A stretch of DNA of 64,000 nt from Larix kaempferi (taxonomy: Eukaryota; Streptophyta; Pinopsida; Pinales; Pinaceae). Under the pieces are notes generated by a model. That model ran no database searches. It was not told the DNA's origin and saw only the letters and a program-made list of their open reading frames with translations. Where the stretch lies: positions 62,463,501 to 62,527,500 of the forward strand of contig BSBM01000361.1 of the NCBI GenBank assembly GCA_027924585.1. Direction: 5' to 3'. Of the stretch, positions 1 through 10,079 are shown in pieces. Numbering within the stretch: the first letter of the stretch is position 1; the number at the start of each line of letters is the position of its first letter. The position numbers and the translations under genes were made by a program.

Positions 1-627
1 AATTGGTTGAAGGATGGGACTATCATTTGGAGTTGCATATGCAAGAGGAGAAAGAATTGCATGGTAGCTTTCTGATTTGGGCTCTGTCTTTGCTGCATAT
101 TTTGAAATGTATTTGAGGAATGCAAGAGAATGGGTTGGCAATCAACATTATCTCTCCAAATTGAGAGCATGGCAGGGTTGTGAATGTTTAGGAGGGCATC
201 GTTCCTTGCAGGGTTATATGTTTTGTGGCCATTTGCATCAATGAACAAAGAAGAAATAGGTTGTAGATCAAAGGGGAAGTCGTAGTGACATTGAAGAGAT
301 TATCCTTTTTTCTGGAGGAAAGAAGATTCTGAACATTTTGTGTGCCTTTGAACACAATTAACAATGTCTTCATAATCAGCCAAGTGGTTAGCTGCAAGTA
401 TGGAATGTGATCCAATGGTGCATGGATCATTTGTAGTAGAGGGTTGGAAGCATGGGGTTGTAGAATGGTTGGGTCGAGGATTCCATGCAGTAACATATTT
501 GTCAAAGTATTTTTTTTCATCTTCGACCTTGGTAGCATCCGCCCAATCTAACGTGTCCATATTGGGTGCATTTTCAAGCCATAAGAATCCATGTAGATGC
601 GCAGAGCCCCTATGTTTCCATTCATAC

Positions 628-712
628 CTACATGGAAATTATAAATATTAGGAAGGTACATTTGAGGTTCTGAATATATGCAACTTTGATGAGAATATGA
701 TTTGTTACCAAC
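628..712 (-). other. Putative 85-bp GT-AG intron inside the Helitron Rep domain
   Basis: On the minus strand the exon ends TGGTGCAG followed by GTTGGTAAC, and the segment ends TTTCCATGTAG before GTATGAATGG. Removing the 85 bases joins KDYWCR to YEWKHRGSAHLHGF, which rebuilds the usual DYW-RYEW-RGSAH-H spacing around the HUH metal-binding motif. Without removal the frame runs into a stop at 628. The splice signals and the restored family motif agree; no transcript evidence is available here. Confidence 0.75.
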
Positions 713-1692
713 CTGCACCAGTAGTCTTTCGTAGAAATCCCTTTTTGAAGAACCTCTTTAAGGAATATTTTGAATCTATTGTGCATGTATTGAGATGCAA
801 CATGTGGATTGGCAATAAGGTTGTGAATCATCCAATGGTGTTGTTGATTTGAAGTGGTTGGAGCTTGTCTAGGCATCAGAGAATGCAAATCCGGCCACTT
901 GGTATCAGTTGCGTTGAGAGTGAAGAAGAATGTTGGTGTCCCTTGTTGATTGATCATGTTAGCTAGTTCACCCTGGCTTTTATTCCAATAGGAACATGTC
1001 CCACGAAGGGTGGAGCCAAAGCGCATGACTCGTTCAGCGATCTTAGCATCGGGCATGTCTTGTAATTGATGTACAAGTTCTAAGATGGTTGGAGGCAATG
1101 TATCTTCAATGTTCCGTTTGACAAATACGGAAGCAGTAGAATGGCTACGGTGGCGCATCATGAGGTTATATATGTAATAATGAAACCGAGGCTGTTGGCC
1201 AAATCTATTGTCATGGTATCGAAGAAGGTGCGGTGCATAATTTTCCATCCCAACCTCTTGAATGCGTGGTTGTTTAAGCATGGCAACTCCAGTGGGAAAC
1301 AAGGTTGGGAAGGCCATGGAGAGGAGGCCTATTGTGTTGTACTCATTGATAGGGGAAGCATCTATTGGCGTCCAGTCAATACAAGGTGGAGTTGGTGCAT
1401 TGCTTGTGGCTAAGAAGCATTTGATTTCATCAACCTCAGTTACACAATGTGTTTGTGTAGATATAAAGGAGGAGGACTATACTTCATGGGGTTCAAGGAA
1501 GCTGGGTGTTTGAACAGTAGAAGATGAGGTATGGTCAGCAAATGGGGTTTCATCGACTGTGACATGATGAAGGAGGGATGAAATGTCTGTTGGTTCAAGA
1601 GGCAAAGAAGATAATGCAATTGGTTTAACTTGAACATCTTTGTAGTATGGGTCATTTGATAGTTTGTATTCAAGAGCAGCAAGAACATGTGT

Positions 1693-2332
1693 TCAACTAA
1701 CAAAGAATTCATAAAGCTTGTTTGTAGGGATGCATTTGGGAACAATAAGGATGTCAATGTTTGAAAGTAAACGAGGGAGGGAAGTGGCAATGCTAGAAAT
1801 GTTTTGCGGGAAGCTAATAGTGTGGCCAGAATATGTATATTGTCCGCCACGAGCATGAGTGACTTGTAAGATTGGGTTAACACGAGAACTTAGCATTTCT
1901 TTAACTTGAGTAATCCTTGCAAGTTCAAATGATTGTATGCCAGGATCCATGTTGTTTTCCAAGGAAAAGCGGTGGACATTTTTTTCTGCGATACAACGAG
2001 AACATGCATATGCACCACAAAAGTGCTTTGTTTTAATTCCAGGATAAGATTCCATGCATATAGAGCATATATTCATGGGAGATAGTTTGTCCAATAATGT
2101 ACGGAATCGTTGTTGTGCACCATCGAGGCTAGAGTTTGTTGAATGGGGTGTTGCAGATGTGGATGGTGGAGAGGGTGTTAGGGAATGTTGGACAACGTGA
2201 AATAGGGAAGGGATATTAACAAGTTGACGAGCATCTCTATATAGAAGGCGTTGATGCTTGTTGTTGTTTTTTTTTACCATATAGAACTCTTCTGCGTGCA
2301 TTGATTTGATCAGTGTCAAGATTTGTCGACAT
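1693..2332 (-). CDS. DUF6570-like cysteine-rich domain of the Helitron protein
   Basis: This open stretch of about 210 codons is the N-terminal region of the Helitron replicase. Visible features are paired cysteines (CSICMESYP, then CGAYACSRC), the segment NNMDPGIQSFELARITQVKE, and RGGQYTYSGHTISFPQNI followed by a TSLPRL motif. This pattern is typical of the domain that precedes Helitron_like_N in plant and animal Helitrons. It ends at a stop after YEFFVS. The following region, LAALEYKLSNDPYYKDVQ, is in another frame, so one base has been gained or lost there. The function of DUF6570 is not established; the cysteines suggest zinc binding (inference). Confidence 0.8.
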
Positions 2333-2333
2333 T

Positions 2334-2858
2334 CCTACAAAAAAGATTGTGCGGTGGTTATGATCTTGATGGTGCCTTTGGCGAAAGAGAAACATACTAT
2401 ATATTTACCATTGGAAGAGTGAACAAAGGTATATTGTAAAAGATAAGGGGAGCATGGATAAATGATGATAAGTTGTTCCAAGAAATAAATACAGGCACTT
2501 CTGAACATTGTTTATAAAGAAATGAAGTATAAAATAAGAGCATATATAAGATTGCTTATGAAGGTTAGAAATAGTACTTGATAAAACAATGTTGATTTTA
2601 GGCTGTTAATTACTAACTAAGAGAAAGGCAACATATTAGAGAGTGGCAAGATAGGTTAAAATAAATCTATTGGTCAACGCAATGTTACAACAAAACAAAA
2701 ATAATATAATATTCAAGACTGTTCATTGTTGGTTACAAGTACCACTTAAGTAACAATGTTGATACAAAAAGCTGTAACTACTAAGTATGAGAAGAATGTA
2801 AACAAAGTTGGGACTGAAAAGCATTCAAACTTGGAAAAAGTGAATGTAAAGGTAAAGT
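2334..2858. other. Spacer between the RPA-like and RepHel genes of the Helitron
   Basis: AT-rich sequence with no convincing reading frame. Its left edge holds the pyrimidine tract and AG that look like the 3' splice site before the DUF6570 exon. The rest is probably an intron or intergenic DNA of the Helitron. Nothing else is recognised. Confidence 0.5.
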
Positions 2859-4799
2859 TCAAATCTTGAGGACAATTGGACGCCTATTGAGCACAATGTT
2901 GTCACTTTCATCAAGTGGGTCAATTGTTGCCAATGATGGTGAAACCTCTTCGGACATGACAACGAGCACCTTCAAGTGAAGATTTGAATTAAAAGTTTAT
3001 GTCTTCACTGATAAGGTCAAAAGGTACTCTCGAGCACAAACACGTTGAACAATTTCCATGAGAGATGTTGGATCATTTTCTAAAAGGCACAAATCTTTTG
3101 CAGAGACCCCCATGAGTTGTTTCATAGCATCATCAAAGGCTATAATACCATATAGTTGTCCAGTAGGATTTGTTAGGTCGATTTTGAGTATGTATCGGTA
3201 ATCACACTTAGTAAACTTCCCATCACATTTTTCACAATGCCAAGTATTGCCAACTTTGTGGGAATTTTTTTCTTGCATTGTATCCCATTGACAAATAGAG
3301 GGCATGTAAGGAAATGAAAGTCATCGACGTTAATATGGGTGATTGTAGCAACAACTGAATACCAAGTTGCCTTCTCAGAGCGATGGAGAGACTGGAGCGC
3401 AGAGATGGAAATGCATTTGGATGAGTTGGAAGCAGAGTAGTTGTATTTTCTGCTTAATGATGGCGAGGCTGAACGGAATCCATTGTCATCAAACCACGAT
3501 TGGAGAAGTTTAGCTTCTTCGATGTCTGGGTTTATAAGGAGGTTGGTATTGGAGATGGTTCCGATGGTTTTTCCATTGAACTCTGTAAGATGTCCACCTT
3601 TGATTGCAAGGATAGGAGGAGTAGCTAAACTTAGAAGGTTGACAAGTTGGGCACCCTCAATTGCGAAGTGCTCCCCCCAAAGTGTGATGTCTATGCTAAA
3701 CCCGGACATGTCCCTCACGCCAACTATTCGACGAATGGTTTCAGAGCCATCTCTTTTGCATATAGTTGATGCAGGTGAAACAGAAATGACAATTCCAATA
3801 AGGTCAACCATAGAATTCAAGGGTGTAGTTTGGATGTCATGGATAGATTTAAAGTGGAAGCAGTGAAAAGGGATCAATGGGCACTCCTCTAAACATGGTT
3901 GAATTGTTGAGGAGGGGTTAAGGAAAATCTCAAAAGCACTTTTCAAATGGTTGTATGTTGAGTTGACTGGTTTGACTGTGCCATTTGAGATCATGTATAC
4001 TACGCCAACTTGTATTGTGTCGTACAATGATGTGGCTAAGTCATTAAAAGCAGATATATGAATCTCATCTTTGGTAGCACTAACAAGGTCAAACCCAAAG
4101 AGTTGGCCTGGCCCTTTTTTATTGGTGTAGGCGTTCATATTTGTTTTGGTAGTTACTCGCCCTTGGATGGTCCAAATTTTGTTGGAAGGGTTGAGCAATG
4201 TGAATTGAACAGTAGTTGCAACAAGGGTTGGGGTTGGATTTGACGAGGAAGGTATGGCAAGCGAAGGGTTTTGGGGATTAAGGACGATGTTTTATGGAAT
4301 AGATGAACTACTATGGGAGGTAAAGTTAGGGGTGAACTTGAAAGGGGATGGTTCTCCAATAATTGTTGCTTCCAATGTGACAACTTCAAATGTGGCCAAT
4401 GCGATAATCTTGGCAACAAGAATTAAGGTAAGGGAAAAAGAAATGTTAAAATAAAGTGAAGTAAGGAGTACAAAACTAAATGAGTGAAATTGAAGGTGTG
4501 GAAAGGAAAAAATACGTTGTATCGTGTATAGTGTTGCATGTACACTTGTTGATTTTGATGATTGAACCTTCTTGGAGTTGGTGGCTCTCCACAATGTGAT
4601 TGTAGCTAGTTGGAAGCAATGTTTCATGCTTATGAATTCCATCAGAGATAGAGATTCGGAATCGGGTTGTTGCTGAGTTAAGAGAGCTTACTCGTTTGAG
4701 AGCAAGAACTTGTACAAGTGGGCATAGGTCAACCGCACCATGCATTAGAAGTGAAACAACATGTTCAGTCAACAGATTGTCCATAGTGTGGTAGTGCAA
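2859..4799 (-). pseudogene. Helitron-borne replication protein A large-subunit (RPA1)-like gene, decayed
   Basis: Single-strand DNA-binding protein of the RPA70 family, likely an accessory to rolling-circle replication. The N-terminal part is MDNLLTEHVVSLLMHG (4799-4480). An intron-like gap follows, then KIIALATFEVVTLE near 4410. DBD-A starts at IWTIQGRVTTKTNM (about 4175). DBD-B holds VDLIGIVISVSPAS and VRDMSGFSIDITLWG. DBD-C is a zinc ribbon with CPLFVNGIQCKKK and WHCEKCDGKFTKCDYRY, then LKIDLTNPTGQLYG. Damage: an in-frame TAA near 4292 (after SHSSSSIP), a one-base loss near 3255 in the zinc ribbon (after KKKIPTK), and a TAA at 2997-2999. Beyond that stop the same frame continues as TFNSNLHLKVLVVMSEE to a TGA at 2859. 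The first intron's exact junctions are unclear. Plant Helitrons often carry such OB-fold genes; a host RPA1 fragment is less likely given the adjacent RepHel. Confidence 0.85.
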
Positions 4800-6745
4800 A
4801 TAGATGGATTATAAGAGTACGTTGGAAAAAGGGAAATATTGATATTAAGTGTAAAGATAAAAGAAAACAAGAGTATATATGTAGGAGAATATGGAAGAAG
4901 ATAATTTGATATCTCAAGCAATACATAGCAATATTTTGGGGAAAAAACCTGATTTTGAATATAAAACATGTTGATGAACATGTGAGGCATGAACTTGAGT
5001 ATTAGAGCAATACTGGAACCTTTAGAAACCACATTACACATTGCTGCTTCTATCTTGAAACCCATATGTTATCATTTTCTGATAGGTAAGATTTGAACAA
5101 AAGGTTACGACAATATTTCCAGTGTTTCTTACTTCAACTTGCATGTAGGGTTCATCGTTTGGTTCTAAACAATAGCCAATAATCATCAAAAATCCCGTCA
5201 ACACAATCATTGAATGCGTAGGAGCATGCCAGCCCAAATTAAATTGTAACAAACATTAAGTGAAGGAAGGAAGTTTAAAGATTCGACTATTTTCATAGGA
5301 TGGTACGTTTTCCTAGGAAACTGATTAAATTGTGTTTTCAAAATCTAAATCAAGTAGTGTTTTAATCAATGCTTTGAACGTATAAATGCATTGAGTACAG
5401 TCGAAAACTAGGTACTTCAAATATGTAAGTTTGACAACAATTTTGCAAAATTTCTAACTAATTTTCTCAAAATTCTATCGGATAAATCATCTGATTCTGA
5501 TCAAATTCGTCACAATTTTAGACTACCATTTTGTAGGAAGTATAAAAATTTAGGATGTGTGAAGGGGACCATCGCTGGCAAGGTTGGAATTTGAATTCAT
5601 CTTTGCCGATGTGGATGGTTATGCTTCTTGGTCCAGAGTCCATATGCATAAAGAGTATCTTGCTCTGTGCTTTCTAAGTTTTACTTTATAATGTGTAAGT
5701 GTAGTTTAGGAAAGAGATTACACAATCCCAAATCGTTTATTTTGAGCTACAGGGTCTCCACTCCAGCATTAGCTTCAGACTCATTGTATTATTGAGAATG
5801 GTTGTGATGCCGCTGGTGGATTTTGAAAGCTCTATAATTGAATTTTCGTAAGCAAAGCGAAGTTTTAATTGTGGTTGCAGAAAATGGATCAACGAATAGT
5901 TTGGTTTATTTGAGACACCTGGACTAACTGATCTGGTTTATGTAGATAGTGGAACTTGAGTGTCTATGATGGAGTCATAGCAAAGCATACCACAATATAT
6001 ATATGGCTGTTTTTTCAAGGCACCTTAAGCCTTCGTCTTGAATTTTGCTTTCTCTCGCGACAGAGACAGTGACGACGAATTTATTATGCAGAACAGTATT
6101 ATCAGAGCTGCAGTAATGGAGTTCTTAAATATTAGTATTGTATTCTTTGCAGTCGTAGCATTGTGGTTGCAGCTTTTTTGGACAGCTTATGTTGCTTGTT
6201 AAAGTGCCATTTACAATTTTGGATATTCTCTGGCTGATACGGGGAATTTGTTAGCGTCAACAGCCATTGCGAGCCACGACCTTGTACCCTGCTTTCTTCG
6301 CATTCAAGAAGATCGGGCCGCTTATGACTCAGCTTATCAGTGTATCAGCTGGTAATTACGCCAATTGCAAATTTAAAAGAAAAAAAAGTTTGGTTAGTGG
6401 TGTTTTTTTTATTCTTAAAAGGGACAAGGCTAATCTCCTCTGTAGGTCCATAAATAAAATAGAAAATAAATGTTTTCACTAGTAACCAAAAAAAATCCAC
6501 AACAAAACTCCAATAGATGCAACAATTTGCTTCTCCTTCGAATTAATAAATTTAAAATACCATATCTCATAGCCAGCTTAAGCTGAGCTAATATATATTT
6601 TGCACAAAAGTGGAAAAAGGAAATGAGCCATTGATCTCTCTCCTTGTATTGCTCGCCTGCTCAAGGATCACAAGGTTATTTATAAGAATTAGAGGCATTC
6701 AATTCAATTCATGAGTCACCATATGGTGACACAGATATATAATTA
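4800..6745. other. Gene-free AT-rich stretch with possible Helitron 5' end and TNL debris
   Basis: No supported gene. The Helitron's 5' terminus (TC on the minus strand) should lie somewhere here, but I cannot place it. A 73-codon minus-strand frame at 5034-5252 has no recognisable motif. At 5607-5640 a segment reading GATGTGGATGGTTATGCTTC matches the flank of the second LRR block near 9143, so it is probably another scrap of the same TNL 3' region. Confidence 0.4.
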
Positions 6746-7168
6746 TTATTCATCTATAGGCCAGTCTGTCTCTATACAACCAACCTTACCACATTTAAGA
6801 GCATTGTTAGGGATTGAATATTCATCTCTGAATGAACCCACAAGAGAATAGACTCGGAGGTAGAACTACTTCCCAAGGTATTGACGTGCCCAATTATCTG
6901 ACTGCAAATTCCACATCCCAACATTGTCCAAAGCCACGTGAATTGTTGTCCATGACTGGGGATAAACCTGCCCATATAAATATATTAGTTTAATACACTT
7001 ATCCGAGTTTTGAAATGAGAAGAAAACATTAAAGACATTAATTCTTCTTATTGATACAGAATGAAACAAACACGAGTCATGGTTCCCACCTGTGTAGTGC
7101 TGTGGGAAACGGTGTCAAACAAGTTGTATTCTTTTACGCTTTCCTGTGTCCACTGGCCACCATCCACT
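6746..7168 (-). pseudogene. 3' exons of an SKU5-similar / L-ascorbate-oxidase-like multicopper oxidase gene
   Basis: Two terminal exons of a plant SKS-type multicopper oxidase (extracellular, glycoprotein-like family). The first (about 7168-7090) encodes VDGGQWTQESVKEYNLFDTV and ends HSTTQ at CAG followed by GTGGGA. A 122-bp intron (7089-6968) ends GGGCAG. The second begins VYPQSWTTIHVALDNVGMWN and continues QSDNWARQYLGK, stop, FYLRVYSLVGSFRDEYSIP to a natural-looking TAA at 6746. The family usually has QQFYLRVY here, so the stop is a CAG-to-TAG change. Upstream exons with the other copper ligands are missing, so this is a dead fragment. The adjacent LRR block starts on the opposite strand within about 50 bp. 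Confidence 0.82.
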
Positions 7169-7217
7169 CTGCAAACAAATCTTTGGTCATTAGCAATTGA
7201 TGACATATTGAGAGCAT

Positions 7218-7578
7218 ATGAGTGAAATACCAACATCTTTGGAGGAGTTGTGGGCATACGGGTGTGTGAAGCTAAAGAGCATACGGGGCTTGGAGCACGC
7301 GGCAAAGCTTAGAATCCTAAGTGTTTGTGGGATGTCCAAGTTAAAAGAGCTGCCAAGTATGGAGCCATTGACATATTTGGAGGAGTTGTGGGCAGACGGG
7401 TGTGTGAAGCTGAACAACATGCGTGGCTTGGAGCACGCGACAAAGCTTAGAATCCTAAATGTTGCTGGGATGTCCGAGTTAGAAGAGCTGTCAAGTGTGG
7501 AGCCATTGACATCTTTGGAAGAGTTATGGGAAGATGGGTGTGTGAAGCTGAACAACATACAGGGGTTGGAGCACGCGA
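7218..7578 (+). pseudogene. TNL-type disease-resistance LRR fragment, block 1
   Basis: Leucine-rich repeats of a plant TIR-NBS-LRR receptor. About 2.7 near-identical units of roughly 46 codons, with core SLEELWADGCVKLNNMRG, then LEHATKLRILNVAGMSE, then LEELPSMEPLT. No TIR or NB-ARC sequence is present. Reading continues past 7578 into unrelated sequence (QIGCSQEGVCLGRVHL), which shows the LRR was cut there. The closely similar block at 8.7-9.04 kb suggests a local duplication. It is a fragment without a proper start and is unlikely to encode a working receptor. Confidence 0.75.
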
Positions 7579-7903
7579 CAAAGCAAATAGGGTGCTCCCA
7601 GGAAGGAGTGTGCCTAGGGAGGGTGCACCTATAATGCAATGCGCCTGGAACATAGCATGCTCAGGAAGTACGCATCAGCATAAGAGTGCCCGGAAGATCC
7701 CCCAGAAGATAGAGTGCTTGGGAGTGCACCCAAAACACAATACGCATTTAGAAATGTGTTCCCAAAAGGCTGAGCAACATAAAGAGAGACAAAAAGGCAG
7801 AATCCTCTTCAAGAGTGCAAGTGAAGTAGCATGGGGATGCACCGCCACCTAAACCCTTCGAGAGTGACAAATGTGTCCTTCCCACATAAAGGAAAATATA
7901 AAA

Positions 7904-8034
7904 TATATTTTGAAATCCATAATGAAAAGTGAGGTTTCAGAACTTTGCCGTATATAATTCTCTTAATCCCTTATTTTGAAATCCAAAATGAATAGTGAGG
8001 TTTCAGAGCTCTGATGTATATAATTCTCTCAATC
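7904..8034. repeat. Tandem duplication, about 67-bp unit, two copies
   Basis: Both copies run from TTTTGAAATCCA through GTGAGGTTTCAGA to ATATAATTCTCT and AATCCCTT, with a handful of substitutions. The first copy starts near 7904 and the second near 7972. Confidence 0.8.
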
Positions 8035-8337
8035 CCTTTTGATTGTTTCAGTGATAGGCCGCTCGATCTATGATTGAAAGTCAGGCCTTATTGCAGGGTT
8101 TTCGATGAGGTGATAATTCTTCGAGTACAGGTTTTGATTTTCCCTGTATATTTCCTTGGTTTTTGGAATTTAGTTTGCCCACATGAATTCACACTGGTTT
8201 TTAGTGGGGAGGTCTCTAACGCTTGGCTACCTCTAATGAGGAAATCATATCTGTTAGATTGTTTTTTTGTCTCTGTTTTTTCAAATTAAATTCAAGGCTT
8301 TAGGGATTCCTTCGATGCGTAGCTCATAAAATATGCT

Positions 8338-8359
8338 TAGGGTTAGGGTTAGGGTTAGT
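8338..8359 (+). repeat. Short telomere-like TTAGGG run
   Basis: Three consecutive TTAGGG units followed by TTAG. The unit is TTAGGG rather than the TTTAGGG typical of most plants. The run is too short to be a telomere; an interstitial repeat or chance is likely. Confidence 0.6.
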
Positions 8360-8398
8360 TTAATATTTCCACTAAAATTGTCTTAGAAGCTAGGAGCT

Positions 8399-8512
8399 GG
8401 CTGTATTGCATGGTATCTGACATATTTTTGCATGTATTCATGCATGCTTTCAGCCGGTTGTATTGTATGGTACCTGACAAATTCTTTTGCATTATTTATG
8501 AATGCTTTCCCA
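8399..8512. repeat. Tandem duplication, about 60-bp unit, two copies
   Basis: The segment from GGCTGTATTGCATGGTATC to CATGCTTTC is followed directly by a diverged copy from GGTTGTATTGTATGGTACC to AATGCTTTC. Confidence 0.65.
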
Positions 8513-8699
8513 TGAAAGTAGCAGAGTCCGCGAGGCTCTCTGAGAACACAAGGGCTCTGAGAAATAAATTTGCGATATTGATGTGCAGGGTTCCCAAAGG
8601 TCGTTTTCATACATTTCTCTCTCTATCTGTTGCTGTAATATTGATACGGGGAGGCGTAGCATTTGCAGAGAACGCAGATATGGAGAAGGAGTTGAGCAT

Positions 8700-9041
8700 A
8701 AGGTTAGAATCTCAAGTGTTCGTGGGTTGTCTAAGTTAGAAGAGCTGCCAAGTATGGAGCCATTAACATCTTTGGAGGAGTTGTGGGAAGACCGATGTGT
8801 GAATCTGAACAACATACGTGGCTTGGAGCATGCGACAAAACTTAGAATCCTAAATGTTGCTGGGATGTTCGAGTTAGAAGAGTTGCCAAGTATGGAGCCA
8901 TTAACATCTCTGGAGGAGTTGTGGGAAGACGGGTGTGTGAAGCTGAAGAGCATACGGGGGTTGGAGCACGCTACAAAGCTTAGAATCCTAAGTGTTACTG
9001 GGATGTACGAGTTAGAAGAGCTACCAATATGGAAACATTGA
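8700..9041 (+). pseudogene. TNL-type disease-resistance LRR fragment, block 2
   Basis: Second block of the same LRR family. It opens with HKVRISSVRGLSKLEELP and continues with about two units of LTSLEELWEDGCVKLKSIRG and HATKLRILSVTGMYELEEL. The frame then breaks after ELPIWKH, where block 1 type units would read ELPSMEPLTSL. Downstream, about 9060-9180, runs what looks like the 3' end of the parent gene (RRGWLCFSLVKR near 9140). The high similarity to block 1 at nucleotide level indicates a recent shared origin. TIR and NB-ARC parts are missing. Confidence 0.75.
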
Positions 9042-9184
9042 CATCTTTGGGGAAGATCGAAAAACTTGCAAGATGAAACCTTCATGACGACACCATCCAC
9101 GTGGCAGCACTCCATTCACTCTATGAGCGAGGAATCTAGCCGACGTGGATGGTTATGCTTCTCGTTGGTGAAACGTCTACGGCG

Positions 9185-9207
9185 TAATAATAATAATAAT
9201 AATAATA
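9185..9207 (+). repeat. TAA trinucleotide microsatellite
   Basis: Seven to eight consecutive TAA units directly after the decayed end of LRR block 2. Confidence 0.9.
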
Positions 9208-9409
9208 TGTAAATGTAAATAGGTATTGGTTTGTTGGTACTATGTATAAGTATATGATTTAAGGATGAATTTCAAAAATTATATATAATATAATAAATAA
9301 TATGTACTATGATTAATTATATTCACCGTATTGACCATGGTCATTGTGATTAACCATATTAGTTAATATTACATACTATATAGTTTCTATAAGGTTTTTT
9401 ATTTCCTTT

Positions 9410-9575
9410 GTTTTGTTCCAATATCCCATTCCGTTCATTTACTCAACTATGTAGTAATAATCAATACAATAAGAATGGAACATGGGTCTTCTAATTTGTT
9501 TTGCTCCAATATCTCATTCCCTGAACCTTTACTCAACTATGTAACAATAATAAATACAATAAGAATGGAACATGT
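9410..9575. repeat. Tandem duplication, about 87-bp unit, two copies
   Basis: Each copy contains TTTTGTTCCAATATC or TTTTGCTCCAATATC, TTTACTCAACTATGTA and AATACAATAAGAATGGAACATG. The second copy follows the first with a few substitutions. The surrounding 9.2-10.08 kb is otherwise AT-rich with no gene seen; part of it may be the LTR of the gypsy element to its right. Confidence 0.75.
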
Positions 9576-10079
9576 TCATTTTCTAGCAACCATGTTTTTA
9601 ACAATGTTTTGATAGTCGTAGAGGTTTAAGGTTAGGGTTTTTGCACTTCTCAACTCCTAATTTGGGTTATGGTTTTTGGTCGTCACTAGAATCTTCTTGA
9701 AAGTCCACACATAACTTGATCCATATGTGTAAGTAATGGAATTTGGCATGGCATCCACTCCATACAATGATGGCTAACATGATAGGTCAACTCGTGGGAG
9801 GCATAACTTCCTCGTATGAGCTTTGATTGAGGTGATATTTGCATTATTTGAAAGCTCTTGATGTGTAGAATAACGCTAAGAGGATATAATTTCATCCACA
9901 AATTTTAACCCCCAAAAATACGATTTGATGCCTCAAACAGTCTCCAAAAGTTTTTGGACCCCAAATCAACAAGACGAGACTTGCCCCTAAAATGTGCATT
10001 ACAAGATGGAAAATTATATATTTATACATTTTGGATCATATTCCCATTTTGGGAGGCTTTTAGCCCCCAAAATATTTTA

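Larger units (their letters stand above)
1..2332 (-). pseudogene. Helitron RepHel transposase, N-terminal half, decayed
   Basis: Rolling-circle Helitron replicase, read right to left. In order: a DUF6570-type cysteine-rich domain (about 2319-1690), a linker, the Helitron_like_N Rep domain opening with MAFPTLFPTG near 1317, the HUH motif region reading GSAHLHGF near 600, then CHYDFPFDLQP and NPARNDALLNIHNP near 275-175. These are family hallmarks. The PIF1-like helicase part would lie beyond base 1. The copy is dead: a one-base frameshift lies near 1695, just after EFFVS; an in-frame stop lies near 1485 after LEPHEV; a frameshift lies near 300 after SSFLQKK. An 85-bp intron interrupts the Rep domain. 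A splice acceptor (TTTTTTGTAG) at about 2333 probably starts the exon at ECRQILTLIK. An RPA-like gene lies just upstream on the same strand, as in many plant Helitrons. Confidence 0.88.
7579..8699. other. Stretch between LRR blocks: unknown insert and short tandem duplications
   Basis: From about 7585 to 7855 the sequence becomes GC-richer than its surroundings and holds an open frame with no recognisable domain. It interrupts the LRR and may be an insertion. The remainder is AT-rich non-coding DNA with two pairs of short tandem duplications and a short telomere-like run, listed separately. Confidence 0.45.

Noticed and set aside
188-538. Open minus-strand frame overlapping the Helitron Rep end
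   Set aside because: The middle part is out of frame with the Rep domain motifs; the real coding residues lie in neighbouring registers.
3441-3866. 141-codon plus-strand open frame
   Set aside because: It is antisense to the RPA-like OB-fold domains and has no motif of its own.
5034-5252. Minus-strand frame upstream of the RPA-like gene
   Set aside because: No family motif, no splice link to the RPA exon; kept only as part of a gene-free stretch.
8338-8359. Telomere or centromere signal
   Set aside because: Only three TTAGGG units; far too short and not the usual plant unit.
8492-9115. 207-codon minus-strand open frame
   Set aside because: Antisense shadow of LRR block 2; its repeated residues only mirror the LRR repeats.
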